Assembly: GCA_022600195.1 (NCBI GenBank)
Contig: JAHZKX010000028.1
Location: forward strand, 1-52,769
Length of the DNA stretch: 52,769 nt
From: Planctomycetota bacterium
Lineage (GTDB): Bacteria > Planctomycetota > Planctomycetia > Planctomycetales > Planctomycetaceae
Direction of reading: 5' to 3'
This document shows, one piece after another, positions 17,144 through 26,559 of this stretch. Position 1 is the stretch's first letter; each line of letters begins with the position of its first letter. A program made the translations under genes and the position numbers. The notes under the pieces are model-generated. The model had not been told where the DNA came from. It saw only the letters and a program-made list of their open reading frames with translations, and did not search any database.

Positions 17144-18883
17144 ATGCATCTGGTTGCAACAGGCTCAAGGCCGGGTGAAAAGGTAGAATGGTTGATCCCT
17201 GAATCAAAACCATTAATGTTAGGTCGAAGCACTGAGAACGATTGTGCAGTTCCGTGGGATTCTACAATTTCACGTGTTCATGCCGAGTTCCATCGCGAAG
17301 AAGATCATCTCAAGATCCGTTGTTTTCCCAGCGTCCGTAATCAAATATGGTTTGATGACCAGTTTCACAGTGAGGTGAAGTTATCAATCGGAGATTCCTT
17401 TCAGATAGGAACGACGCAATTCCATTCAATTGATCGAGCAAGAAATGACGGTGTGCTGGAAATTCTTGATGATCTTGATACGGACTCAGGTATCTTAACC
17501 GAAGCCAGTCTGCGTACATCTGATTTTCGAATTGAAGCGGTATCCAAACTGGTCCCGACCCTCTGGCTTTCGAAAGATGAAGATAATCTTGCAAAGAGTA
17601 CCGCTCAAATTCTTAAGGATGTAATGCATCACGCAGACGTGGTTGCGGTGATTAAAAGTGATGGAGAAAAAAAATGGAGTGTCGCTTTCTGGGAACAACC
17701 TGTACCGGGTTTCAGACGGGTTTCCATTGTGAGATCTCTAGTTCGGGATGCGTTGAAGAACGGCGAAACAGCAATCGAAGTTGAGAAAAGTCTGCGTGCT
17801 GAACCATTGGCTAATGGGCGCTGGGCATTCTGCACTCCTGTCAATTCAGACGGAAACAGCACATGGTGTCTTTATATCTGTGGTCGTTTTGGGGAAGAAT
17901 CACCCTCCAAAGCTTTTTTGGCAACTGAAGATCTGCAGGACGATTTGAATCTGGTTGAGTTGCTTGCTCAAATGCTGACTGCGATTCGCAGAGTGCGGAA
18001 ACTGGAAGATCGGTTTTCCGGAATTGAACAATTCTTTTCCCCCGCGATTATCAAAATTGTTTCTGAAGATAATTCAAAGCATTCACTGGAGCCAACTGAA
18101 ACTGATACGTCAGTACTCTTTTGCGACCTCCGTGGATTCGCCCGTATGACTGAAGAAGCTGGCGAAAATTTACATATGTTTTTAGGACGTCTGAAAAATG
18201 CATTGGGGGTTATGACCCAGGGTATTAGTAGTCAAAATGGGGTGATCGCAGACTTTCAGGGAGATAGCGCACTCGGTTTTTGGGGATGGCCACTTCCGTT
18301 GAAAAAAGGAGCAATTCCAGCTTGTCGGGCAGCGCTACGCATTCAACAGATGTTTAAAATATCAAATAGCACTCAACGAAATGAATTAAGTGGTTTCGAA
18401 GTGGGTATTGGAATCACGCGTGGAAATGCAATTGCCGGTAAAATCGGAACCCGAGAGCAGGCAAAAGTTGGTGTTTTTGGTCCGGTGGTCAATCTGGCCT
18501 CTCGTCTCGAAGGAATGACGAAACAGATTGGTGTTCCGATATTGGTTGATGAGGCAACCGCTTCTGATGTGCGGGAATTTTTGCCAGAAACAGAAGGCCG
18601 TTGTCGACGAATCGGACTGTTTCGACCCGCCGGGATTGAGACGCCAATTTCTGTGTACGAGTTACTGGCATCTGAAGGGAAAAGTACAATCTCAAACCAG
18701 AATATTGTCGACTTCGAAGCAGCAGTCACTGCTTTTATTGACGGAGATTGGGAACGTGCGCTTGAACTGCTGGGGCAACTTCCACCCAAAGATCGTGCGA
18801 AAGATTTTTTGCTTCTTCAAATTGCAAGCAAAAATTACACGGCCCCCGAAAACTGGGATGGTGTCATATCTCTGAATAAATAG
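17144..18883 (+). CDS. FHA-domain class III nucleotide cyclase
   Basis: The 579-residue protein has an N-terminal FHA domain (LGRST near 26-30 and ISRVHAEF near 42-49, the phosphothreonine-binding residues), a GAF-like middle (~130-285), and a class III cyclase catalytic domain (~320-515). Both metal aspartates are present (FCDLRGF D328, FQGDS D374), as are the transition-state Asn and Arg (NLASRLE, N450 and R454). The two base-selecting positions are atypical: the usual Lys before F-x-GD is Asp, and the usual Asp before VN is replaced in GPVVN. Nucleotide specificity is therefore unclear. A C-terminal ~60-residue tail resembles a TPR. It is divergent from the cytochrome operon that encodes a cNMP-binding protein, and precedes the pentaheme gene by 217 bases. 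Confidence 0.92.
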   Translation: MHLVATGSRPGEKVEWLIPESKPLMLGRSTENDCAVPWDSTISRVHAEFHREEDHLKIRCFPSVRNQIWFDDQFHSEVKLSIGDSFQIGTTQFHSIDRARNDGVLEILDDLDTDSGILTEASLRTSDFRIEAVSKLVPTLWLSKDEDNLAKSTAQILKDVMHHADVVAVIKSDGEKKWSVAFWEQPVPGFRRVSIVRSLVRDALKNGETAIEVEKSLRAEPLANGRWAFCTPVNSDGNSTWCLYICGRFGEESPSKAFLATEDLQDDLNLVELLAQMLTAIRRVRKLEDRFSGIEQFFSPAIIKIVSEDNSKHSLEPTETDTSVLFCDLRGFARMTEEAGENLHMFLGRLKNALGVMTQGISSQNGVIADFQGDSALGFWGWPLPLKKGAIPACRAALRIQQMFKISNSTQRNELSGFEVGIGITRGNAIAGKIGTREQAKVGVFGPVVNLASRLEGMTKQIGVPILVDEATASDVREFLPETEGRCRRIGLFRPAGIETPISVYELLASEGKSTISNQNIVDFEAAVTAFIDGDWERALELLGQLPPKDRAKDFLLLQIASKNYTAPENWDGVISLNK

Positions 18884-19100
18884 TCTGAATCCATTCTGGA
18901 ATCTCTGCGAACCCCCGTGCTGTGCGTGTATGTACACGTTAATTTTGGGTGGTAATAACGATCAAGTGATTTAATTACTCATTAAATTGGACCGATTATT
19001 CCGATTATTAGCTTTACGCCGCATTAGATGTGTTGCGCGCAAACTCTTTTCAGACTTGATGAAATAGTAAGTCTACGTTTTGTAGTTCAGGAGAATAGGA

Positions 19101-21005
19101 ATGGATTCCTCTCCACACGGGATTCAAATTAAGACGTGGCGATGCCTTATCTTTGCAGTGGCTCTTTTTGCAATGATTTTGCCAAACATTGCTTTTCAAG
19201 ATGCACAGGCGGAAAATAAGGGGTTTGTCAAACTATCTGGTAAAGAGACCTCAGTTGACACTGTGCCAGCGACAAAGCTTGATGAGGTTCAACAATATGT
19301 TGTTGATCAGGCACATGCTGAGTGTTATGTCAATGACCCGTTCCCCTCAGCCGCAAAATGTGGAAAGTGTCATCCACAACACTATCGCGAATGGTCGGTC
19401 TCGCCTCATGCTTATGCTCAGTTGAGCCCTGTCTTCAATGCCATGTCGAACAAATTAATTAAATTGAACAACGGTACGCTGGGGGATTTTTGCATCCGTT
19501 GTCATACACCCGTAGGTATGGCGCTTTCTGAACCCATTAATATGAGTAACCTGGACAGATCCCCGACATCGCGTGAGGGGGTCACCTGTGTCTCGTGTCA
19601 TCGAATTAATCAAGCATGGGGAAAAGGAGCTGGACGACAGGCACTGGTCAGTGGAGATCTCAATCAGGTTGTGTATGGGCCTGTGGGAGATGAAAATCTG
19701 GCAGCTGTTTTGTCAAATCCAGATAAATACGGCGTGCTTAAAACAGACGATGATCCCACGATCAGAGGTCGTGCTGTTCATGCGCGAGCAGATCGGTTTT
19801 TTCAATTAACGACATCTGGTTTTTGTGGTACCTGCCATGATGTATTTGCTCCCAACGGTTTTCGGTTAGAAGATGCCTTCAGTGAATTTAAACATTCGCC
19901 ATCTGCAAAGAAATGTAAGGAAAACTGCCAGGACTGTCACATGGGAGCCGTGCCAGGGCAAGCTCTGGGGTATGACTTTTCACCTGCAGCTGTAATCGGC
20001 AATGTATCGACGCCCGTGCGCAAGCATACGAACCATATGATTGTAGGGCCGGATTATTCGATTGTTCATCGTGGAATATTTCCTCATAACCCAAAGGCAG
20101 TTCGCGAAGAAGATTCAGAACCAGCACCGGATCAGGGCCTGGCCACCATGCGTGAGTGGCTCAGCTTTGATGATGCTGCTGGCTGGGGAACCCCGGGGTT
20201 TGAAAAACTTGTGACAAAAGAAGCCTATTTTCCTGCACCCTGGGACGATCAGGGGAAACGGATCAAGGCACGTCTTATATTGAATGACCAATATGAATTA
20301 CTTGGTGAAGCGGCAACACAGAGACTGCAAATATTAAGAGCAGGATATCATCTGGGAGAAATCCAGATTGAAAAAGCAAAGTGGTATGATATGCAATTCT
20401 CTGTTCCCGTTTCCAATATCACATTGGGGCATGGCGTACCAACTGGTTTTGATGCGGAGCGTGTTGTTTTTTTGAGGACAATGGTGTGGGACCAAAGTGG
20501 CAGACTCGTTTTTCAATCGGGTGACCTTGATCCCAACGGCGATATTCGAGATTCACACTCTCTGTACGTTCACAATGGTGAAGTCCCGCTTGACAGGCAA
20601 TTGTTTACTCTGCAATCACGATTTCTTACACGCAACATTCGAGGAGGAGAGCGGGAACAGGTATTAAATGTGCCTTACTCTCTCGATCCGCTTCCCTACT
20701 TTCGACCGGCGACTCGACCGTTTACGGTTTTGGGGCGTCCTATTGGAGCTCGAAAGCAGAAACAGAATATTGAAGCAAAAGGGAAGAGATGGGCCAAATA
20801 TCGTCTTTCAAGAAAACAGCTGACTGGGCCTGGAAACTATACAGTTCGCGTTCAATTGATTGCGGGTATGGTGCCTGTCAATTTAGTCCATGAAATTTCA
20901 GATGTGGGCTTTGATTATGGTATGTCTGCCCGGGATGTAGCCGACGGCGTTGTTGATGGGCATATGGTGCTTTATGAAAAAATAGACACAATTTGTATTC
21001 CATAA
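19101..21005 (+). CDS. Exported pentaheme c-type cytochrome
   Basis: The 634-residue product has a signal peptide (CLIFAVALFAMILPNIAF...AQA) and five CxxCH motifs in its first half (CGKCH, CIRCH, CVSCH, CGTCH, CQDCH). The first is followed by PQHYREWSVSPHAYAQ, typical of multiheme c554/NrfA-related electron-transfer domains. The second half lacks hemes and appears beta-rich (NITLGHGVPTGFDAERVVFL, GNYTVRVQLIAGMVPV); a similar half occurs in other multiheme proteins. The start has a good AGGAG site nine bases upstream. It is followed 12 bases later by the outer-membrane barrel-like gene, so the two are almost certainly co-expressed and may form one complex. Confidence 0.9.
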   Translation: MDSSPHGIQIKTWRCLIFAVALFAMILPNIAFQDAQAENKGFVKLSGKETSVDTVPATKLDEVQQYVVDQAHAECYVNDPFPSAAKCGKCHPQHYREWSVSPHAYAQLSPVFNAMSNKLIKLNNGTLGDFCIRCHTPVGMALSEPINMSNLDRSPTSREGVTCVSCHRINQAWGKGAGRQALVSGDLNQVVYGPVGDENLAAVLSNPDKYGVLKTDDDPTIRGRAVHARADRFFQLTTSGFCGTCHDVFAPNGFRLEDAFSEFKHSPSAKKCKENCQDCHMGAVPGQALGYDFSPAAVIGNVSTPVRKHTNHMIVGPDYSIVHRGIFPHNPKAVREEDSEPAPDQGLATMREWLSFDDAAGWGTPGFEKLVTKEAYFPAPWDDQGKRIKARLILNDQYELLGEAATQRLQILRAGYHLGEIQIEKAKWYDMQFSVPVSNITLGHGVPTGFDAERVVFLRTMVWDQSGRLVFQSGDLDPNGDIRDSHSLYVHNGEVPLDRQLFTLQSRFLTRNIRGGEREQVLNVPYSLDPLPYFRPATRPFTVLGRPIGARKQKQNIEAKGKRWAKYRLSRKQLTGPGNYTVRVQLIAGMVPVNLVHEISDVGFDYGMSARDVADGVVDGHMVLYEKIDTICIP

Positions 21006-21017
21006 TTTAGACCTCTT

Positions 21018-22661
21018 ATGAGAAGTATTTCAAAAAAACAAATCTTGATCTGCATTCTATTGAATACGATATTATTGTATTCAGGTGTTGTTGATGCGCA
21101 GGTTTTTGATGCACCCGGCAGGGTGAGTCTCCCCCCTTCTCCGGAATATGCAGAAGAGGTAGAAGCCGCTGATCAGAATGATGAGTTCTATATAGATCCC
21201 TATGCCGAGCGAGTTGAGTACGATCCCTACGTCAACCACGACTCTGCACCCATCCAATGGAAACTGGGAGAGGTATTCTTAGACATGTTATCAGCACCCG
21301 CTGAACCTCTGGCTCATCTGGGTGAGTATATTCTGTGTGAAGAACATTACAGTCCGGAAACTCCATTAGAAGACCATGCAATTGGTTTACAGCCGATTCC
21401 TGAGCGCCCCGATTTATTTATTGAGACGAACGAAAAATTTCTGGATATCGGCTTTTTGAATCAGGGTATTGTTATTCCCACTGGAGCAGTCTGGAGACCT
21501 TCGTTCTGGGTGTTTGGTACATACCGAACAGGACTCAATTATTTTGATAATCGAGCGGGATCCAATGTGACTGAATGGGCGAACCGACTTGATTTATTCG
21601 GTCAATTGAATCTCTCAGGAACAGAACGAATTCTCGTCGGATTGCGTTCGCTGGATAAGGAACTGACTGCCTCACGACTTTTTACCGGCTACGACTTTCA
21701 TGAAGGAGACTGGCTTGATGGAATCAATGCCGACATACAAACACTCTTTTTTGAAGGTGACTTTGGCGAAATATTTCCTAATCTGGATCCATACGATGTT
21801 CATCGATACGACGTGGGGTTTTCAATCGGTCGACAACCGATGTCATTTCAACAGGGGTTGTTGATTAACGAAGATATGGTTGATGCGGTCACAGTCACAC
21901 GCAATACGATTAACGGTGGAGGCATTCTGAATATGCGTGTCACCGGAGTGTATGTTGAAGATGATATCAATCGAAATAACAACGTGCGCGATCCTGATGC
22001 CAAACTCTATGGTATTTTCACCGAAACAGATCTTGCAACAAGCACGGTCAATGCTGATGTGGCAACCGTCTATTCCAGTAACTCACAATTTGGCAGTATG
22101 ACTGCATTTGGATTGAGTGCCATTCAAAGGTTGCATGGGTTCCACAATACCTACAATACCTCGTTCCAGGTACTGGGATCTTTTCCACACGAGGGAGAAA
22201 CAGCCGCCTCTGGTCAGGGTGAGTTGCTGTTTAGTCAAGTCTCGCTGACGCCACACCACTCTCATGATTTAGTATATTTCAATGCGTTCTGGGCGATTGA
22301 CCAGTTCACCTCTCCTGCACGTGGTACATTGGCCGGTGGTCCATTAGGACAGGTTGGATTACTGTTTGCGGCCTCTGGCCTCGGTCGTTATGGTGCGCCC
22401 TTAAGTAACCAGGCAACTGATGCGGCGGGAGCAAGCCTCGGCTATCAGCTGTTTTATGATAAGACTCGCCAGCAGGTGATACTCGAAATTGGTGGTCGCA
22501 AAAATACTCAGGGAGTCAATGACGGTGCCCTGGGGACAGCAGTCCGATACCAGAAAGCAATCGGACAACATTGGATCATGTTACTTGATAGCTTTGTTGC
22601 TAAACAGGAATCGCGTGGTGTTGCTTCCGGAGCTCGTATAGAATTTCTGGCAAAATTTTAA
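21018..22661 (+). CDS. Outer-membrane beta-barrel (porin-like) protein
   Basis: The 547-residue protein has a signal peptide (ILICILLNTILLYSGVVDAQ), an acidic N-terminal region and, from about residue 155, alternating amphipathic strands (FWVFGTYRTGLNYF, RLDLFGQLNLSGTERILVG, DVGFSIGRQPMSFQ, LYGIFTETDLATSTVNADVA). It ends in a C-terminal aromatic residue (ARIEFLAKF), the signal for barrel assembly. No heme motif is present. The gene follows the pentaheme cytochrome by 12 bases. In known porin-cytochrome conduits (MtrCAB, Pcc) a barrel holds a multiheme cytochrome across the outer membrane; that role is inferred here from context. A plain porin is the alternative. Confidence 0.8.
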   Translation: MRSISKKQILICILLNTILLYSGVVDAQVFDAPGRVSLPPSPEYAEEVEAADQNDEFYIDPYAERVEYDPYVNHDSAPIQWKLGEVFLDMLSAPAEPLAHLGEYILCEEHYSPETPLEDHAIGLQPIPERPDLFIETNEKFLDIGFLNQGIVIPTGAVWRPSFWVFGTYRTGLNYFDNRAGSNVTEWANRLDLFGQLNLSGTERILVGLRSLDKELTASRLFTGYDFHEGDWLDGINADIQTLFFEGDFGEIFPNLDPYDVHRYDVGFSIGRQPMSFQQGLLINEDMVDAVTVTRNTINGGGILNMRVTGVYVEDDINRNNNVRDPDAKLYGIFTETDLATSTVNADVATVYSSNSQFGSMTAFGLSAIQRLHGFHNTYNTSFQVLGSFPHEGETAASGQGELLFSQVSLTPHHSHDLVYFNAFWAIDQFTSPARGTLAGGPLGQVGLLFAASGLGRYGAPLSNQATDAAGASLGYQLFYDKTRQQVILEIGGRKNTQGVNDGALGTAVRYQKAIGQHWIMLLDSFVAKQESRGVASGARIEFLAKF

Positions 22662-22763
22662 AGCATTCCCGTTAAATTCTTTCGCTAAGTCGTAGTACAT
22701 TCTGATCGCTTCTCAGAGTGACATTCGACGATTAAGCGTAATATAACCGTTACAATCAATGCT

Positions 22764-22780
22764 TTCCGCTATCGGCGGAA
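22764..22780. terminator. Hairpin between barrel gene and sigma-factor gene
   Basis: TTCCGC (22764-22769) and GCGGAA (22775-22780) form a perfect 6-base stem with a 5-base loop, about 100 bases after the barrel stop. There is no T-run, so it may be a weak terminator or a regulatory stem. Confidence 0.35.
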
Positions 22781-22873
22781 CATAGAGTCGTCATTGAAAG
22801 CACTTGTCGTTACCTGAAGCAATCTGATAGAATTACCCAATACGATACTGACACCGTATAGGAGATTTGTTGA

Positions 22874-23506
22874 TTGTCTGAAGTTTATGAAAGCCCAGAG
22901 CAGTTTCTTAGCCGGTTGCGCGAGGATCCGGAGGGAGTACTTGCCGATGAATACGGCCAGCATCGTGAGCGTCTGTGGCGGATCGTGAACTTTCGACTCG
23001 ACCGACGTTTGTTAGGCCGTGTCGACGCTGATGATATTTTACAAGAAGCATACCTTGATGCAGCCACACGAATTGAACATTATCTGAATGAGCCTGTAAT
23101 TTCTTTTTTTATCTGGCTGCGTACCGTTGTTGGTCAAACTCTGATTGATGTACATAGACGTCACCTGGGCGCACAAAAGCGTGATGTTCGTCGTGAGGTG
23201 AAACCTAATCGAAGAGTCTTTTCGGCTTCGACTTCATTTCAAATTGCGGATGTATTACTGGCAGATCTGACGTCTCCGAGCCAGGCAGTTCTTAAGGATG
23301 AATTGGCGGCTAAATTACATGAGGCTCTTGAAAGTCTGAATGAAATTGATCGCGAAATATTAGTGCTGCGACATTTTGAAGAATTGTCCAACCTGGAAGC
23401 TGCTGAAGTACTCGAAATTGAACCGAAAACTGCCAGCATGAGATATTTTCGTGCATTAACCAGATTACGCTCCATTCTGGTTCAAATTCCAGGTATTATT
23501 GAATAA
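22874..23506 (+). CDS. ECF-type RNA polymerase sigma factor
   Basis: The 210-residue protein has a sigma-70 region 2 (RVDADDILQEAYLDAATRIE, SFFIWLRTVVGQTLIDVHRR) and region 4 (LNEIDREILVLRHFEELSNL, AAEVLEIEPKTASMRYFRAL). The start is a TTG at 22874 with AGGAG about ten bases upstream. It is followed 55 bases later by a Ser/Thr kinase gene, the planctomycete arrangement in which the kinase region is thought to regulate the sigma factor in place of an anti-sigma factor. Target promoters are unknown. Confidence 0.92.
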   Translation: MSEVYESPEQFLSRLREDPEGVLADEYGQHRERLWRIVNFRLDRRLLGRVDADDILQEAYLDAATRIEHYLNEPVISFFIWLRTVVGQTLIDVHRRHLGAQKRDVRREVKPNRRVFSASTSFQIADVLLADLTSPSQAVLKDELAAKLHEALESLNEIDREILVLRHFEELSNLEAAEVLEIEPKTASMRYFRALTRLRSILVQIPGIIE

Positions 23507-23561
23507 TGTGCCGTAAATAAAGAGTGCCAGTTGTAGCATCACGACGACAGGACAGCACGAA

Positions 23562-26504
23562 ATGTTATCTCCTGATTCACATCACGCCATAAAAAGTCTG
23601 ACTCCACCAGAAATTCCGGAATTGGAGCAGATCGCCGATGCGTTTATCACTCAGATTCGTAGTGGATACAATCCAGAGATCTCGGAATATGTAGAACGTT
23701 ACCCTGCGCTTGCAAAAGAGATCGAAGAAGTATTTCCCGCCATTGCAGCTTTGGAAGCAGGGAAAAATGTAGATCATTCTTCGGGAAAAGTCTCATTGGG
23801 AGAACGAACTCCCGAGCAACTGGGTGATTTTAAAATCATTCGGGAAATTGGACGTGGTGGAATGGGCGTGGTCTATGAAGCCATTCAGGAATCGCTCAAT
23901 CGACGCGTCGCACTGAAACTTTTGCCTCGGCATTCGCTCCTGGGTGAAAAGCAACTAAAGCGGTTTCGTCGTGAAGCAGAACTCACGGCTTCACTTCATC
24001 ATACCAATATTGTCCCCGTATTTGGTGTCGGCGAGAATGAAGGTTTCCATTATTATGTGATGCAACTGATTGAGGGAGTCGGGCTGGATGAACTGGCACA
24101 ACAATTTGTCGTGACCGACGCCGATTCTTCTTCAAACAGACCCACCGGGGGGAATGATACAATTGTCCGGCCGGACAGTGATCCATCGGGATCAACAACA
24201 GGTAGCTCGTACGCAAAGTCAACACACAAACCAGAAAACAAAGGTGTGCTGAGAACTGACTTTGAAAAATATGTCGACTCTCCGGAGAAGATCGCAATTC
24301 TGGGGGTTCAGGCTGCCAACGCGTTACAATATGCACATGATCGAGGCATTTTACACCGCGATATTAAGCCCGGGAATCTATTGTTAGACAGAGATGGTCT
24401 GTTATGTATCACTGATTTTGGTTTGGCGCGGGCAGCCGAACAGAGTGACCTGAGTAAATCAACGGATGTCGTTGGTACACTCGGCTATATGGCTCCCGAA
24501 ATGTTTCGTGAAGAGACTTGCTCACAAAGTGATATTTATGGATTGGGAATCACGCTATATGAACTGTTGACAAAACGTTCTGCAATTGTCCGCACGAATC
24601 GACATGAAATGATCAGCCAGATCACGCAAGGTTCGATTACACCACTCAGGCGTATCAATTCAAAATTATCACGTGACCTCGAAACGATTGTGCTCAAAGC
24701 AATCGCGCCCGGTGTAAATCATCGTTATCAGAAAGCCAGCGATTTAGCAGACGACTTGAATCGTTTTCTGGAAAACTGCCCCATTCGTGCAAGACGAATT
24801 ACTCCGTTCGAGCGTCTTTGGCGTTGGAGTCGCAGAAACCCTGCGATCGCAACATTGTCAAGTATTGCAATGATCTTGGTCATGCTGCTGGGAGCCATCA
24901 TGGCTGTCGGATTTGAGAGAGAACGTCAGCAACGTAAACGTATTGAGTCTTCGTCACAGTTGGCAGTCGATGCTTTGGACCGTGTTTTTGACCGATTTGT
25001 TCCGAGTCGTGCAGATTTGTCTGATAAAACCAACTCAACTGTAGACTATACAGAGCCCGTGTTGTCGCGAGAGTCTGCCGACTTGTTGGCAGGAATGGTT
25101 CAGTATTATGAACAATTAGCTAAGTCAACTGGATCACAACGCGAATTTCAAATTAAGGCTGCCAATGCACAACACAAAGTAGGTGACATTCATCGCCGAC
25201 TGGGAGATTATCACTCTGCACTGGATGCTTATCAAAAATCACTTGATCTCTACTTGAAAAATCCAGACAAAGCGAATGTTCTTATAACGGCGACCGTTTA
25301 TAATGAAATTGGCAGAATCCATCGCTATCTTCGACAACAGCAGGAAGCCAATAATTCCTATCAACGCGCGATACAATTACTACAAAAATCGCTCGAAAAA
25401 AATCCAAAGCAACCATCGCTTCGTTTTGAGTTAGCACGTACCTACTATTTGATGGTACGCAAGCTACGACTAGAACAAATGCAGGTGGGAGAAAATTCTC
25501 CCGCACCTCTGTTGTCACCTGCAAATGGAGTCCTTCAACAGGCTGAAATACTTCAATTAAATCAAGCAATTGAAATTCTTGATCAATTGACCCGCTCAGC
25601 AAAACCTCTACCCGAATATCGATATTTATTAGCACTCTGCTTGCAAGAACAGGTTTCTGAAAGTATCCCTCTTTCACCGGAGGATAACCTGAAGCAGGAG
25701 CGAGTTCATCAAATTCTTGAGAGTTTGGTTGATGAACAACCTGCTGTTGCAGACTATCGACAGGCTCTGGTGAAATCGTACGAGGGAATTGACATGCGAA
25801 ATGTGATGCCAGGGGCAATTGATGAGGCTTTGATAAAACGCTTTGATAAAGCAATTCATCACGCAACTCAACTTGTTTCAGATTACCCCACAATTCCCGA
25901 ATACAAGATCTCGCTGATCCATGCACATAATAAGATGGCACATGCATTAGATATCTTGGCAAAAAGAAATGGTTCTTCTAATGAATCGCGGCAGCAACAT
26001 GAAACAGCGGAGCTCTCTTTAAGAACTGCGCTCCGGTTACAAAAAGAATTAGTGATTCAATTTCCACAATCGCCTGAAATGAAAAAATGGCTGGCAAAGA
26101 TTCAAGTATCACTCGCAATGGTGTTAGACAAAAAAGGGAACGACACAGAGGCTACCAGTCTTTTGGAAAGTGCAATTCTTCTGTTGGAAACAGAGTTGAA
26201 AACACATTCCCATTCCGCATTTCTCTATGATGAGCTTCTCCACGCGATTGATGAATTGGCTCGGATTTATGAGCATTCAAACGATGATGTTGGGAATTGG
26301 TTGATGTCGGAGAAGTTTGATCAATACGAAAATCAGGTTCAGCAACTCCGGCCAGGCTACATCTACCGAAGGTCAGAGAATCGAAACCAGCCGCCACGTA
26401 ATAGGCAACGTCCGCCACGTGGCATGCAACCTCCCCCACGCAATGGAGATCGACCGCCGGATAACAGGCAATTTTTCCCACCCAGGAAACGGCGTCCGGA
26501 ATAA
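23562..26504 (+). CDS. Transmembrane Ser/Thr protein kinase with TPR-like C-terminus
   Basis: The 980-residue protein has an N-terminal helical segment (~20-62) of the kind found before planctomycete kinases. A complete kinase domain follows: Gly loop GRGGMGVVYEA (~98-107), Lys119 in VALKL, HRDIKPGN (265-272), DFGLAR (285-290) and YMAPE (309-313). The membrane helix is at ~429-450. The remainder is helical with TPR-like repeats (for example YQKSLDLYLKNP and YQRAIQLLQKSLEKNPKQPS), facing outwards. The last ~45 residues are Pro/Arg/Asn-rich. A ~50-residue Ser/Thr-rich insert (~185-235) interrupts the kinase N-lobe/C-lobe junction. It follows the ECF sigma gene and likely controls it. All catalytic residues are present. 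Confidence 0.93.
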   Translation: MLSPDSHHAIKSLTPPEIPELEQIADAFITQIRSGYNPEISEYVERYPALAKEIEEVFPAIAALEAGKNVDHSSGKVSLGERTPEQLGDFKIIREIGRGGMGVVYEAIQESLNRRVALKLLPRHSLLGEKQLKRFRREAELTASLHHTNIVPVFGVGENEGFHYYVMQLIEGVGLDELAQQFVVTDADSSSNRPTGGNDTIVRPDSDPSGSTTGSSYAKSTHKPENKGVLRTDFEKYVDSPEKIAILGVQAANALQYAHDRGILHRDIKPGNLLLDRDGLLCITDFGLARAAEQSDLSKSTDVVGTLGYMAPEMFREETCSQSDIYGLGITLYELLTKRSAIVRTNRHEMISQITQGSITPLRRINSKLSRDLETIVLKAIAPGVNHRYQKASDLADDLNRFLENCPIRARRITPFERLWRWSRRNPAIATLSSIAMILVMLLGAIMAVGFERERQQRKRIESSSQLAVDALDRVFDRFVPSRADLSDKTNSTVDYTEPVLSRESADLLAGMVQYYEQLAKSTGSQREFQIKAANAQHKVGDIHRRLGDYHSALDAYQKSLDLYLKNPDKANVLITATVYNEIGRIHRYLRQQQEANNSYQRAIQLLQKSLEKNPKQPSLRFELARTYYLMVRKLRLEQMQVGENSPAPLLSPANGVLQQAEILQLNQAIEILDQLTRSAKPLPEYRYLLALCLQEQVSESIPLSPEDNLKQERVHQILESLVDEQPAVADYRQALVKSYEGIDMRNVMPGAIDEALIKRFDKAIHHATQLVSDYPTIPEYKISLIHAHNKMAHALDILAKRNGSSNESRQQHETAELSLRTALRLQKELVIQFPQSPEMKKWLAKIQVSLAMVLDKKGNDTEATSLLESAILLLETELKTHSHSAFLYDELLHAIDELARIYEHSNDDVGNWLMSEKFDQYENQVQQLRPGYIYRRSENRNQPPRNRQRPPRGMQPPPRNGDRPPDNRQFFPPRKRRPE

Positions 26505-26535
26505 TTGAGATGAATCAGCGATCAATGGCGATCAT

Positions 26536-26556
26536 AGAATGATATCGATTCATTCT
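26536..26556. terminator. Shared terminator hairpin between convergent kinase genes
   Basis: AGAATGA (26536-26542) pairs with TCATTCT (26550-26556) across a 7-base loop, between the stops of the kinase (26504) and the convergent pseudokinase (26560). It could terminate both; the stem is AT-rich and there is no long T-run. Confidence 0.4.
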
Positions 26557-26559
26557 GCA

